Shown piece by piece: positions 26,894 through 36,071 of a DNA stretch of 64,000 bases (position 1 is the first letter of the stretch; the number at the start of each line of letters is the position of its first letter). The notes below the pieces were generated by a model that saw nothing but the letters and a program-made list of their open reading frames with translations, had not been told where the DNA came from and searched no databases. This DNA is from Pelagicoccus mobilis. GTDB lineage: Bacteria > Verrucomicrobiota > Verrucomicrobiia > Opitutales > Opitutaceae. Position numbers and translations under genes: made by a program. The stretch is taken from positions 80,911 through 144,910 of the forward strand of contig NZ_JAENIL010000010.1 in the NCBI RefSeq assembly GCF_016595505.1. The letters are read 5' to 3'.

Positions 26894-27547
26894 ATGAACG
26901 AAGTCTACGCCCCCGCATCCCCACGAGCTGAAAACCACCTCAAAGCTCTCGCCCTCGGAACCGCCTGCGTCGTCGCGGTATTTTCGATCCTCCCCATCCT
27001 CAGCACCCTTCCTGGACTGCTAACTCCAGAACCACCACCGACTCCCATCACCACTCACGACAATCCCCCTCAGACGATCGAATTCGAAAAGACGCCCCCT
27101 CCTCCCCCTGAGCCCGAAATCGAAAAACCCGTCATCGAGGAACCACCTCCTCCCATGACCATCGATCAGCTCGCCCTGATCATCAACGCTACCGATGGAG
27201 GAGTAAAAGTAGCCGTGGACGCCGGAAAGTCCTTTCTCGACAAGGGAGCGACCGCCATCACTCACTTCCTACCGAGCGAGCTCGACAAACAGCCTCGAGT
27301 CCTCGTGGCAGTAAAGCCGCTCTACCCCTACTCGCTCCAGCAATCAAAGACCTCCGGCCACGCAGTCGTACAATTCGTGATCGGACCAGACGGACGAGTC
27401 TCCAGAGCACGCGTCACCGGGTCATCGCATCGCGAATTCGAGCAGCCCGCCATCGACGCCGTCACCCGTTCAAAGTGGCAAGCAGGCCAAAAGAACGGCA
27501 AAAACGTACCAACCCTCGTAAGCCTCGAGGTCAATTTCCGACCTTAG
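26894..27547 (+). CDS. Second TonB-family protein
   Basis: 217 residues from ATG 26894, with AAAGGAAT before it. Same plan as the first TonB: membrane anchor (about 18-42), Pro-rich spacer with PPPPPEPEIEKP, and C-terminal PLYPYSLQQSKTSGHAVVQF...KWQAGQKNGKNV. The near-identical motifs indicate tandem duplication. Own promoter and terminator. Confidence 0.88.
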   Translation: MNEVYAPASPRAENHLKALALGTACVVAVFSILPILSTLPGLLTPEPPPTPITTHDNPPQTIEFEKTPPPPPEPEIEKPVIEEPPPPMTIDQLALIINATDGGVKVAVDAGKSFLDKGATAITHFLPSELDKQPRVLVAVKPLYPYSLQQSKTSGHAVVQFVIGPDGRVSRARVTGSSHREFEQPAIDAVTRSKWQAGQKNGKNVPTLVSLEVNFRP

Positions 27548-27575
27548 AGATTCTTAAAACAGACGATCCAAATTA

Positions 27576-27602
27576 GCCGCCTAAATAACAGGCGGCTTTT
27601 TT
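27576..27602 (+). terminator. Terminator after the second tonB
   Basis: Arms GCCGCCT and AGGCGGC with a 7-nt loop and a run of T. Confidence 0.85.
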
Positions 27603-27777
27603 GCATTCAGATGAAGTAGGAAGCACATCTGAAACGTACCAAATCAAAACGTGCATACCTCAGCTGTTGCGGGCACCACACAACACAACATTCTCCCCTT
27701 CAACCAACTACCCCCAAGCCTCTCCCAACCTAATCCCCCGGGAACCCGGCACCTGAGCCCCGGAACCCAATCAATCC

Positions 27778-28236
27778 ATGAGCAGCTACACACTCGATAT
27801 CAACGGACAGAAACAAACCGTCGACGTATCCGACGACACTCCTCTCCTCTGGGTCCTTCGCGACCACCTCGGCCTAGTCGGCACCAAATTCGGTTGCGGC
27901 AAAGGCCTTTGCGGCGCTTGCACCGTGCACCTCAACGGAGTCGCCACCCGATCCTGCCAACTCCCAGTCGCCGCGGCAGCCACCGGACAAATCACTACCA
28001 TCGAAGGCATCGCCAAAAACGGAAAACTCAGCAAAGTCCAAGAAGCCTGGGTTGAACACGACGTCCCCCAATGCGGCTACTGCCAATCCGGCCAGATCAT
28101 GAGCGCCACCGCCCTGCTCTCCGCCGTCAAGAATCCCAGCGACCAAGACATCGACGCCGCCATGTCTGGCAATCTCTGCCGCTGCGCCACCTACACCCGC
28201 ATCCGCGAAGCCATCCACACCGCCGCCTCAAAATAG
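27778..28236 (+). CDS. iorA: (2Fe-2S) subunit of an isoquinoline-1-oxidoreductase-like molybdenum hydroxylase
   Basis: 152 residues with two 2Fe-2S clusters: plant-type [17 protein letters not shown] (about 39-55) and the C-terminal CGYCQSGQ ... [15 protein letters not shown]. Electron-transfer subunit of the xanthine oxidase family; pairs with the following large subunit. Stop codon runs into a REP-like palindrome at 28236. Confidence 0.88.
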   Translation: MSSYTLDINGQKQTVDVSDDTPLLWVLRDHLGLVGTKFGCGKGLCGACTVHLNGVATRSCQLPVAAAATGQITTIEGIAKNGKLSKVQEAWVEHDVPQCGYCQSGQIMSATALLSAVKNPSDQDIDAAMSGNLCRCATYTRIREAIHTAASK

Positions 28237-28259
28237 GAGGGCAATGCTCCGTCATTGCC
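28236..28259. repeat. REP-like GGAGGGCAATG...CATTGCC
   Basis: Second member of the stop-codon-proximal palindrome family; lies between iorA and iorB. Confidence 0.6.
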
Positions 28260-28288
28260 AAAACACACCCCGAACTCCTCAAGCCACC

Positions 28289-30511
28289 ATGACAATCAGC
28301 AATCAGCAATTTTCCATCAATAATCAAAAGACCTCCCGTCGCGACTTCGTCAAAGCCAGCGCCCTCGCCGGTGGCGGTCTCCTCCTCAGCGCCCTCTTCC
28401 CCACTCGCCAGGCCTCCGCAGCCACCCAAGCCGCAACAGTCTTCAAGCCCAACTTCTTCATCAAAATCGATACCCAGGGCCTCATCACCCTCGTATCCAA
28501 AAACCCAGAGATCGGTCAGGGAATCAAAACGTCCCTTCCCATGATCATCGCCGAAGATCTCGAAGCCCCCTGGGAAAACGTCAGCATCGAGCAAGCAGGC
28601 TTCGTCAAGGGTCTTCCCGGCTGGCAAGGAGCTGGCGGCAGTGGAGCGACTCCTGGGCACTACATGAATTTTCGCAAAATCGGAGCCGTCGGCCGCACCA
28701 TGCTCGAACAAGCCGCCGCCCAGAAATGGAGCGTCAACGTCGACGAATGCCGGGCGGACCAAGGCTACGTCAAACACGCGAAGTCCAAGAAGAAACTCGC
28801 TTTCAAAGACCTAGTCGACATCGCCGCCACCCTCGAAGCCCCGTCCGTCGACTCCGTCAAACTCAAGGATCCCAAAAACTTCAAGCTCCTCGGCAAACGC
28901 ATCGGCGGCGTCGACAACCACTCCATCGTCACCGGAGCCCCAATCTACGGGATCGACGAACAACACGAAGGGCTCCTCTACGCCAGCTACGTTCGCTGTC
29001 CCGTATTCGGAGGGAAACCACGTACCGCAAACCTGGATACCATCAAGCAAATGACCGGCGTCGTCGACGCCTTCCAAGTCGAAGGTAGCGACGACATCTT
29101 CGGACTCGTGCCCGGTATCGCCATCATCGCCCAAGATACCTGGACCGCCTTCAAAGCCCAGCAAAGCCTACAAATTATCTGGGACGAACCCGCCGCCAAC
29201 GAGGAGAACTCCCTCCTCTACCGCGAAAAAGCCCAAGCCCTCGCCTCAGAACCCGGCAAGCAACGTCGCTCCGACGGGGATGTAGACACTGCACTCAGCA
29301 ACTCTTCAAAAGTACTCGAAGCCAGTTACGAGTATCCATTTCTCTCACACACCAATCTCGAGCCCCAAAACACTACCGCTGTATACAAAGACGGCGTCAT
29401 GGAAATCTGGAGCCCCACCCAAAACCCTGGCGACGGACACGGCCGCATCAAAGAAATGTACGGCCTCGAAGACGACAACGTAGTCATCCACATGACCCGC
29501 ATCGGTGGAGGCTTCGGCCGGCGCCTCGTTTCCGACTTCATGTGCGAAGCCGCCGCCATCGCTCACAAACTCGAAGGCACCCCAGTCAAACTCACCTGGA
29601 CCCGCGAGCAGGACATGAAGCACGACTACTACCGCGCCGCCGGCTGGCACCACTTCAAGGGAGCAGTCAAAGACGGCAAAATCTCCGCCTGGTCCGACCA
29701 CTTCGTCACCCTCGGCCTCAACACCGATGAAAAGCCAGGCCGAGGAGCCAACATGGGCGGAGACGAATTCCCCTACCGCTTCGTCGACAACGCCCGCCTC
29801 AGCCAAACCATCCTTCCCACAAACGTCCCCATGAGCTGGTGGCGCGCCCCCGGCAGCTGCTCGATCGCCTGGGCCATCCAAAGCTTCATCGACGAACTCG
29901 CCGTCGAAGCCAAATCCGACCCACTTCAATTCCGCCTCGATCTCCTCGGCCCCGACCGTCCCGTCAAGCCCAGCGGCAAGCGAGGAGTCCCCTACGACAC
30001 CGCCCGCATGAAAGGCGTCCTCAATGTCGCCGCTGAAAAGGCAGGATGGGGCAAGAAGCTCCCCAAGGGCAGCGGACAAGGCATTGCCTTCCATTTCAGC
30101 CACCGAGGCTATGTGGCTGTCGTAGCCTCGGTCACAGTTGATCAAAGCGGCTCCCTCAAGGTCGACAAACTTGTAGCCGGAGTCGACGTCGGCCCCGTCA
30201 TCAACATGTCCGGAGCGGAAAACCAAGTGCACGGCTCCATGCTCGACGCCCTCAACGCCGCCTGGCAGCAAGAGATCACCATCGAAGGCGGCCAAGTCCG
30301 CCAAAGCAATTTCGACGACAACGCCATGCTCCGCATCTCCCAGTCGCCCAAGACCGAAGCTCACTTCATCCAAAGCGACAATCCCCCAACGGGACTCGGT
30401 GAACCAGCATTCCCCCCAACAACACCAGCCATTACCAACGCCATCTACGCCGCCACCGGAGTAAGAGTCCGCACCCTCCCCCTATCCAAAACCGACCTCA
30501 GCTGGAGCTAA
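28289..30511 (+). CDS. iorB: Molybdopterin-binding large subunit, isoquinoline-1-oxidoreductase beta-like
   Basis: 740 residues from ATG 28289. The frame is open 15 codons further up, but that part is the REP palindrome. Tat signal TSRRDFVKAS followed by a hydrophobic stretch, so the folded enzyme is exported to the periplasm. Family stretches include TRIGGGFGRRL, PMSWWRAPGSCSIAWAIQSF, AGVDVGPVINMSGAENQV and PTGLGEPAFPP. Hydroxylates N-heterocycles or aldehydes; substrate unknown. No dedicated cytochrome subunit adjacent. Codons 3-7 contain a short heptamer repeat (AATCAGC twice). Confidence 0.85.
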   Translation: MTISNQQFSINNQKTSRRDFVKASALAGGGLLLSALFPTRQASAATQAATVFKPNFFIKIDTQGLITLVSKNPEIGQGIKTSLPMIIAEDLEAPWENVSIEQAGFVKGLPGWQGAGGSGATPGHYMNFRKIGAVGRTMLEQAAAQKWSVNVDECRADQGYVKHAKSKKKLAFKDLVDIAATLEAPSVDSVKLKDPKNFKLLGKRIGGVDNHSIVTGAPIYGIDEQHEGLLYASYVRCPVFGGKPRTANLDTIKQMTGVVDAFQVEGSDDIFGLVPGIAIIAQDTWTAFKAQQSLQIIWDEPAANEENSLLYREKAQALASEPGKQRRSDGDVDTALSNSSKVLEASYEYPFLSHTNLEPQNTTAVYKDGVMEIWSPTQNPGDGHGRIKEMYGLEDDNVVIHMTRIGGGFGRRLVSDFMCEAAAIAHKLEGTPVKLTWTREQDMKHDYYRAAGWHHFKGAVKDGKISAWSDHFVTLGLNTDEKPGRGANMGGDEFPYRFVDNARLSQTILPTNVPMSWWRAPGSCSIAWAIQSFIDELAVEAKSDPLQFRLDLLGPDRPVKPSGKRGVPYDTARMKGVLNVAAEKAGWGKKLPKGSGQGIAFHFSHRGYVAVVASVTVDQSGSLKVDKLVAGVDVGPVINMSGAENQVHGSMLDALNAAWQQEITIEGGQVRQSNFDDNAMLRISQSPKTEAHFIQSDNPPTGLGEPAFPPTTPAITNAIYAATGVRVRTLPLSKTDLSWS

Positions 30512-30515
30512 CCCA

Positions 30516-30534
30516 GGAGGGCAACGTCGTTGCC
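30516..30534. repeat. REP-like GGAGGGCAACGTCGTTGCC
   Basis: Third copy of the palindrome family, 5 bp after the iorB stop. Confidence 0.6.
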
Positions 30535-30650
30535 AATACCAAGCCCCCCCAGAGTAGGTCACCAACAGGTTGCGGCCGCTATCCCAGCGGCCACGCCCCA
30601 ACTCGCCGTCCCATCACTAGCGGCGAACCATCCCCCCGATTGCACGAACC

Positions 30651-30673
30651 GTAGCGCGGTGCTTCAGCCCGCG
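30651..30673. repeat. Third copy of the GCGCGGTGCTTCAGCC repeat
   Basis: Identical over its length to the copy at 5944-5966; here single, without an inverted partner. Confidence 0.65.
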
Positions 30674-30727
30674 TAAAACCTACAGAACCCATTATCCGAG
30701 GCGGGATCCACAAAAAGACCTCCCTAA

Positions 30728-30936
30728 AAATGGCGGAGAGCACCCGAGGAAGCAAACGCCGACGACACCCGACAAGCGGTGAGCGAGGAGGCAAAGGATT
30801 CACGAATCCCTCGAAAGTAGACACTAAAAAGGCGCCCCGTGTCAGGGACGCCTAAAAGCGGCAGAGAGCACCGCGGAACAAAGTGACGACACTCGAAGCG
30901 AAGACAAAAGATACAATCCCTCGAACGAGCCCCAAA
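30728..30936. repeat. Degenerate tandem repeats downstream of tRNA-Ser
   Basis: Two diverged segments (from about 30732 and 30860) share GGCRGAGAGCACC, CGACAC and AATCCCTCGAA words in the same order. They resemble the tRNA 3' end and its flank (GGCGGAGAG at 30974). A hairpin with loop GTGTCAGGG lies between them (about 30831-30854). Possibly footprints of duplication at the tRNA gene. Confidence 0.5.
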
Positions 30937-30937
30937 A

Positions 30938-30966
30938 AAAACTCCCAATCGTTGATTGGGAGTTTT
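30938..30966 (-). terminator. Terminator of tRNA-Ser
   Basis: Perfect 13-bp stem AAAACTCCCAATC / GATTGGGAGTTTT with loop GTT; on the minus strand it ends in a run of eight T. Confidence 0.9.
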
Positions 30967-30971
30967 CAAAA

Positions 30972-31060
<89 letters not shown>

Positions 31061-31535
31061 GTTGGTCTAGGCGAAACCGTGAAGTTCCACCCTGCGTTCT
31101 TCAACCTCTGAAATACCTGCCATTGTCTCGCTTTCGCTCGAGTGTCGCTCGTAAGAGCTCGGTACTCCGTTAGTCGAAGGAGCTACGGATAGTTCGCGGC
31201 AAATATCTGTCAACGACGGACTTCAGGAAAACAACAAAAAGCTCTAATCCGACCAACCTAAAGACAGTTTCCACCCATCGACATCCACGCCGCACCAAAC
31301 CAAAGCTATCGTCTCCAATCGTCTTCATCGGTGGTTCAGAAAAACATCCCAAAGACCCAAAGTCGCGAAGCGACCCCTAAATCGCATAGGCGATCCTGAC
31401 ACACAAAATGCCTCCTACTCCAAGCGTCATCAGACGCTCTCGTCTCGCCGTAGCAATCAGCGAAGGAGGATCCCACCAATGTCCGCCCCATTTTGGCGGA
31501 CATGCTTAATCAAGCATTCGTGGGAAGAAACGCCC
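31061..31535. other. Intergenic region upstream of tRNA-Ser
   Basis: 475 bp without a supported gene. 31363-31405 has a decayed copy of the CGCGA...ATCGCATAGGCGATCCTGACA word that also occurs near 33425 and 36430. Confidence 0.4.
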
Positions 31536-32999
31536 CTACTCGCTCGCGATCACACGATAGCAAACCGCAGACTCAACAGGCGTCAGGTCGATGATGATCG
31601 TACTCGTTGCGTCAGCAGAGATCTCCGCAGCATCCACCTTTTCCCAGGCACCATCCCGAGAGTGGATCTTCCAGAGTGAGAAGGTTGCGTTAGGACGGTT
31701 CTCCACTTCGATCACCGCAAGGCGCTCTTCGATAGAGAAACCGAGGATCTTAACAATCGCTTCAGGCGGAAGGACACGCAGCGTGAAGGTATGCGAAGTC
31801 GTTTTACCGCCATCAGAAACCGACACCGTAATCTCAACCGATCCATACGCGCCTTGATTCGGAGTCACGTCCAGCGTGCGATTCGCTCCAGTACCCTCCA
31901 AGCGAAGCCCGATCGGCCCCACGATAGCAGAATTGGAGGAACGAACATCTACCTCGAGATTTCCAACTGCGGTCTCAACGTCAGCGACATCGAAAGCAAC
32001 ACCAGACAAACGCCCGCCCGATTCGATCGTATAAAGCTCTTCAAGCCCATTCAGCTCAGGAGCCCGGTTTCGAGTGATTGCAACCTGCAATGCCCCATGA
32101 GTCTGGTTCACGCCATCACTGACCGTAAGCCTAATGGTAGCAGTGCCAGATACGTCAGGCAGCGTCTCGAAGGCCACAGTACGGTTGCTACCCGAGCCAC
32201 CGATGCTTATCGAATCTGAAGCAACAAGCGACTCATCCAATGAGCTAGCCGTAACAAGCAACTCAGACGCATCAGACTCCTTATCCGAGACAGTAAATCC
32301 AACCGGAGCGACCGACATTCCATCAAACGTCTCGACCGCAGAAACCGAGGAAATAGTCGGAGCCAAATTGTTCAAGACCTCGAAAGAAAACACACGCTGC
32401 ACCGCCTCAGCCCCATCGCTCAAAATCACAGTGATGTCAGCCGCCCCAGCAGTAAACCGAGGCTCAACAACAACGTGGCCTCTCCCGTCGTCTCTCAACT
32501 CCACCGAGATCCCATCCAAGGGTACAACAGACAAATTCGAAGAAATCGCTTCGACCAACAGATCGGAAGCAGACGACTCAGCATCAGCAAAAGAGAACTC
32601 CGCAACAGGAGCCGATTCGCCCTTCAACATGGAAACATTATCAATCTCCCCTATTTCCGGAGCAGAATTAGCAGCCGCCCCAACCGAAACGTTAGTATAT
32701 CCGGAGTAGCCAAACGCGTTAAAAGCCCTCACCCGATACTCGTACTCAAGCCCTGGAACAACCGCGTCATCCACATAGCTCTCCGAATCCGGCCCCACTG
32801 TAGAGAGCAATCCAAACGATTCTCCCACCAACGCTCTCTCAACCTCAAAACCATCTTCGTTATCACTATTGTCCTGCCAAGTGAGTGATAATTGCCCCGC
32901 GCTAGCAGACCACGCCCCGACCACTCCCAGAAGGAGTAAACTCAGTAAACACAACGGCTGGCGAAAGGTTCTGAACTGCGAGATATGTGGGCTTCTCAT
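31536..32999 (-). CDS. Secreted protein with fibronectin-III and Ig/cadherin-like repeats
   Basis: 487 residues. Signal peptide about 1-34 (LCLLSLLLLGVVGAWSASA). A fibronectin type III domain follows (about 36-110: LSLTWQDNSDNEDGFEVERA, YEYRVRAFNAFGYSGY). Then come three repeats of about 100 residues, each starting with an N-x-APxI/L motif (NSAPEIGEI, NLAPTISSV, NRAPELNGL), and a final beta domain. No sorting signal at the C-terminus. Probably an extracellular adhesin or part of the surface matrix. Confidence 0.75.
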   Translation of the reverse strand: MRSPHISQFRTFRQPLCLLSLLLLGVVGAWSASAGQLSLTWQDNSDNEDGFEVERALVGESFGLLSTVGPDSESYVDDAVVPGLEYEYRVRAFNAFGYSGYTNVSVGAAANSAPEIGEIDNVSMLKGESAPVAEFSFADAESSASDLLVEAISSNLSVVPLDGISVELRDDGRGHVVVEPRFTAGAADITVILSDGAEAVQRVFSFEVLNNLAPTISSVSAVETFDGMSVAPVGFTVSDKESDASELLVTASSLDESLVASDSISIGGSGSNRTVAFETLPDVSGTATIRLTVSDGVNQTHGALQVAITRNRAPELNGLEELYTIESGGRLSGVAFDVADVETAVGNLEVDVRSSNSAIVGPIGLRLEGTGANRTLDVTPNQGAYGSVEITVSVSDGGKTTSHTFTLRVLPPEAIVKILGFSIEERLAVIEVENRPNATFSLWKIHSRDGAWEKVDAAEISADATSTIIIDLTPVESAVCYRVIASE

Positions 33000-33675
33000 G
33001 ATGCCCCACAGTTCGCCTCTCTACCCAACCACTGAAGGCACCCGCCTCAATTTGAGGAACCTCACTCCCTCCTGAGCAAAAGCTACGCAACCCCACTAGG
33101 CGCCACTCCCACGCCCCCATGCGGACTTACGCCACCCGTCCCGTGTGGGCAATAAATTGTAAAATCAAGAGCCCACAGGCAGCGGTCCAAAAAATGACAA
33201 GCACCTCCGCACAGGAAATAGAATCAGCCCCTCACATCTACCACGAAGAGCGCCCCCAGCTCAGTTCTCTCCACTTTGCTCTCTACCAACCTCCGCGCCC
33301 CCCCTCCAGTCTTATAAGACTGGATCAAAATGCTGGGTTCTTCGCGCCTTTTGTTTGGTCACTATCGTTCCTCATGTCGCCTCTGCTCGGAAGTGGCTAA
33401 AGAAAAACCTACCGTTGCCCCGCGACACCTACTTCGCCCCAGGCGAACCTGACCAATCCCCACCTCTCCACCTTCAACACTCACACTGCTAAGGAAACAC
33501 ACAGTCAGGTTGGCTCCCGCCAAAGAGGTGCTTCGCAAAAGGTCCTAAGGCCTAGCGTCAGCGAATTTGACACCTACATCGAGCAACGCTCGGGCCTGAC
33601 AATTCCCGCACACACCTACTTGTCCCGGCGGCTAGTCTCGCCGAATCGAAGAGAAGGCGGAAACAAAGTGAAGAC

Positions 33676-33806
33676 GGATCACCTGCGCCCGCAAAGCAGG
33701 ACAATGTTGCCGCCACGCGGCATTAGGCAGCAAGGCTGCCGATGTTAAAATTAACAATCCGGCGAAGCCGGAACAATATGCTCAGCACGCTGAGCAGCAG
33801 ATGATC
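33676..33806. repeat. Five-hairpin dispersed element, copy 1
   Basis: Consecutive small hairpins: CTGC..GCAG, GCCGC CAC GCGGC, GGCAGC AAG GCTGCC, TCCGGC GAA GCCGGA, GCTCAG CAC GCTGAGC, with conserved linkers (ATGTT, TTAGG, GATGTTAA, AGCAGATGAT). Copy 2 is at 63788-63933. Confidence 0.7.
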
Positions 33807-33819
33807 CAGCAATGGAATT

Positions 33820-33952
33820 ATCAACCACCCGCTTCCCTCGAGGACGCAGAGTTCACGGAGCCAAACACGATGAGAGTGGGTCAGGTTGGCTTCTCCAAAT
33901 AGGCACCTAGCGGCATTTAGGTTTTCTCCTGCGCAGGAATCCTTAGCCACCC
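33820..33952. repeat. About 130-bp direct repeat, copy 1
   Basis: Shares ATCAACC, ACGCAGAGTTCACGGAGCC-like, CCAAACACGATGAGA and TAGGCACCTAGCGGCATTTAG-like words, in order, with 34792-34925. The pair flanks the toxin-antitoxin-like genes. It contains an inverted period-9 motif. Confidence 0.7.
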
Positions 33953-34249
33953 AAAGCTTTTGCACTGACTGCCTTCGTCGTGACGAAGGTCCTCCAACAG
34001 TCCGATTCTTGGCGCCTTTTGTTTCGTCACTATCGTGTTTCGTTCCTCGTACCGAAGCCGGAGGCTGGCACTTGAGGAATTGATGACGAAACATGTCGTA
34101 GTACACCCACGGCACCTCCTGTCGCCTGCACTCGGAAGTGGCAATAGCTCCCCCCCTTTAAGCAGCATTGAGCGGTTAAGAAACTCACTGCCTCAGATTT
34201 CAGATAGAAAACGACCCACTTTCCCAAAAAATCAACAAACTGTCCCAAC

Positions 34250-34492
34250 TCACTCGAAGGCAACAACATGGGCAAGCTTTACCGCATGGTCGACCACATA
34301 GGTCACCGCTGAAGGTCCGAAAGTGACAACGTAATGAGTAACACCATCAACATCTTCGAAACTCGCCTCGGCAGCATTCTCCAAATTAGCTGCCAATGAA
34401 TCAAACAATGCTATCGCCTTATCTCGCGACGACTTTGAAAGGCCAAGAATACGCTCCGTAACCTGCCTTGAAACATCCCAGTCGTAACTCAC
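34250..34492 (-). CDS. RelE/ParE-like toxin
   Basis: 80 residues with the size and layout of RelE/ParE toxins: an N-terminal helical part (VTERILGLSKSSRDKAIALF) and C-terminal strands GVTHYVVTFGPSAVTYVVDH, then VKLAHVVAFE. Its ATG overlaps the stop of the upstream small gene (ATGA), the usual antitoxin-toxin arrangement. Target (mRNA or gyrase) not predictable. Confidence 0.55.
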   Translation of the reverse strand: MSYDWDVSRQVTERILGLSKSSRDKAIALFDSLAANLENAAEASFEDVDGVTHYVVTFGPSAVTYVVDHAVKLAHVVAFE

Positions 34493-34701
34493 AGACCTTT
34501 ATCTGCAAGAGATTGGCTCAACTCCTTGAGAGCAGAAGAACTCAATGCCTCCCCGTCTCTCATCGCTTTCAATCGTTCTGCAGACTTACCTTTGAAATCA
34601 GTATCTTCGGTAAGGTTTTTAACCTTTAGGTACGCTTCAAGGTAAACTCTCTCCTCGCGCCCCAAGGCATCGACTGTCTCCCTAACACGAGCTTTCTGCA
34701 T
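34489..34701 (-). CDS. Putative antitoxin
   Basis: 70 residues, highly charged, helical (LGREERVYLEAYLKVKNLTED), without a clear DNA-binding motif. It precedes and overlaps the toxin-like gene by 4 bp. The assignment rests on this pairing. Confidence 0.5.
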   Translation of the reverse strand: MQKARVRETVDALGREERVYLEAYLKVKNLTEDTDFKGKSAERLKAMRDGEALSSSALKELSQSLADKGL

Positions 34702-34791
34702 ACACCCAAGCTACAAGCCACTCAGAACACGGCAATTCCTTTTTAGGCACAAGCAACGCTGAACCATCCGCAGTTGACTGAAATCAGACAT

Positions 34792-34925
34792 GATCAACCG
34801 CCCGCTCCGCTTGAGGACACAGAGTTCACGGAGCCAAACACGATGAGAATGCGTGTCCGATTGGCTTGGCAAATAGGCGCCTAGCGGCGTTTAGGTCTTC
34901 TCCTGAACTGGAATTTTTAGCCACC
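34792..34925. repeat. About 130-bp direct repeat, copy 2
   Basis: Partner of 33820-33952; diverged but collinear. Confidence 0.7.
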
Positions 34926-35001
34926 AAAAGCTCCTCGGTAACGCAATGCTCGCCTCTTCAGCGAATTCTCAGGGATTTTCGCAGAAAAAATACCAAGCCC
35001 C

Positions 35002-35046
35002 CTCTGCGTATTCTGCGCTCTCTGTGCTCTCTGTGCTCTCTGTGGT
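35002..35046 (+). repeat. Period-9 array, five units
   Basis: Five successive nonamers of the form CTCTGTGCT (first two are CTCTGCGTA and TTCTGCGCT; last CTCTGTGGT), then TAAAAAAAACC. Longest member of the nonamer family in the window. Confidence 0.8.
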
Positions 35047-35063
35047 TAAAAAAACCTACAGTC

Positions 35064-36071
35064 GCATAAAATTTGGTTCATCACCATTTTGCGGGGAACG
35101 CGTGTTTGATCTTCAGGAAGAAGTATTGGATGTCCCGATACCCGTAGGCCATACGCTTGATCACCTTTATCTTGTTGTTCATCCCTTCCAGCACGCTGGT
35201 GTTGAGCGGGTACTTCGCCGAGGCTAGGATGCCGCGAAGGTAAGGCAGCAACTTGCGGGCGAAGTCCATCAAGGGCTTCAGCCCGGACTCCCGGCAGCTT
35301 CGCCACCATTGCCGCCAAAGCTTGAAGGCTTCCCAAGCGTTGCGGCAACGCCACAGCTCCTTGAGCTGCTCCTTCAGCACGTAGACCGTCGCCAACGGCT
35401 GGTTGATCGCAATAAGCTCTTCAAGCTTAGCCTCTTGCTTGCCGCTTAGATTGCTCCTGTTCTTGAGCAGAAGCCAGCGGCTGCGCTTCACCGCCCGACG
35501 GGCGGGCTTGTCGGATCGAAGCGTGTTGGCCTGGTCCACCCGCACACGGTCGATCACTTCGCGGCCGTACTTGGCCACGACGTGGAAGAGGTCGTAGACC
35601 ACTTCGGCCTGCGGGCAATGAAGCTTCACCTCCAGGTCGAAGGCGCTGTTCTGGTCCATCGCCACCGCCTCTATCGACTTGGCATACTCGCCGAGCTGCT
35701 CGAAGAAGGGACGCAAGTCCAGGCGGCTTCTGCCTTCACCAACCCACAGCACTTGCCGAGTATCGGCGTCGGCGACAACCGTGGCATAGCGATGCCCCTT
35801 GTGCAGCGCGAACTCGTCAATGGCCAAGCGACGTACCTCGCCCCATGCTATCGAAGGCAACTCGCGTATCAGCCTCGCCTTGTCGATGCGTTTGACCGTG
35901 TTCCAAGACAAGCCGACTAACGTAGATACATGCTTGATTGGCAGCACCTTGCAAAGTTCTTCGACGCAGCGGACCAGTCTGCTGGTCATCTGGCTGGAAC
36001 CGTGCAGCCAATCGACCGCTTCACGCTACTGCCTTTCCACTGTATTTGGTGATGAACCTAAAATTTATGCC
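35064..36071 (-). mobile_element. Shortened ISL3-family insertion sequence
   Basis: About 1,008 bp bounded by imperfect inverted ends: GCATAAAATTTGGTTCATCA on the left and, in reverse complement, GGCATAAATTTTAGGTTCAT on the right. No target duplication is evident. Full ISL3 elements are usually longer because the transposase has an N-terminal zinc-ribbon region. The insertion splits a repeat word (AACCTACAGTCGC...). Confidence 0.75.
35081..35989 (-). CDS. ISL3-type DDE transposase, lacking the N-terminal zinc ribbon
   Basis: 302 residues. Helix-turn-helix VSTLVGLSWNTVKRID, then the DDE catalytic core: RRLAIDEFALHKGHRYATVV (first Asp), VAMDQNSAF (second Asp), and LEGMNNKIKVIKRMAYGYRD (Glu). 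The frame is closed by a TAG about 13 codons before the ATG, so the usual zinc-ribbon (about 100 residues) is absent. Either an internal deletion or a short lineage; transposition competence doubtful. Confidence 0.8.
   Translation of the reverse strand: MTSRLVRCVEELCKVLPIKHVSTLVGLSWNTVKRIDKARLIRELPSIAWGEVRRLAIDEFALHKGHRYATVVADADTRQVLWVGEGRSRLDLRPFFEQLGEYAKSIEAVAMDQNSAFDLEVKLHCPQAEVVYDLFHVVAKYGREVIDRVRVDQANTLRSDKPARRAVKRSRWLLLKNRSNLSGKQEAKLEELIAINQPLATVYVLKEQLKELWRCRNAWEAFKLWRQWWRSCRESGLKPLMDFARKLLPYLRGILASAKYPLNTSVLEGMNNKIKVIKRMAYGYRDIQYFFLKIKHAFPAKW

Larger units (their letters stand above)
33000..34249. other. Gene-poor region made of dispersed repeats
   Basis: 1,250 bp with no supported gene. 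Holds a five-hairpin element (33676-33806), a direct repeat (33820-33952), a word GCGCCTTTTGTTT followed by CACTATCGT present twice (about 33350 and 34012), and an ACCGAAGCCGGAGGCT hairpin at 34051 that recurs at 63958. Confidence 0.6.
34702..35063. other. Repeat-filled spacer between the TA-like pair and the ISL3-type element
   Basis: 362 bp holding the second 130-bp direct repeat and a five-unit period-9 array; no gene seen. Confidence 0.6.

Noticed and set aside
27651..28055. Alternative frame overlapping iorA
   Set aside because: Arg-rich out-of-frame translation of a clear 2Fe-2S protein gene.
29345..30373. 342-codon open frame antisense to iorB
   Set aside because: Overlaps a well-supported molybdenum hydroxylase gene; the translation has no recognisable domain.
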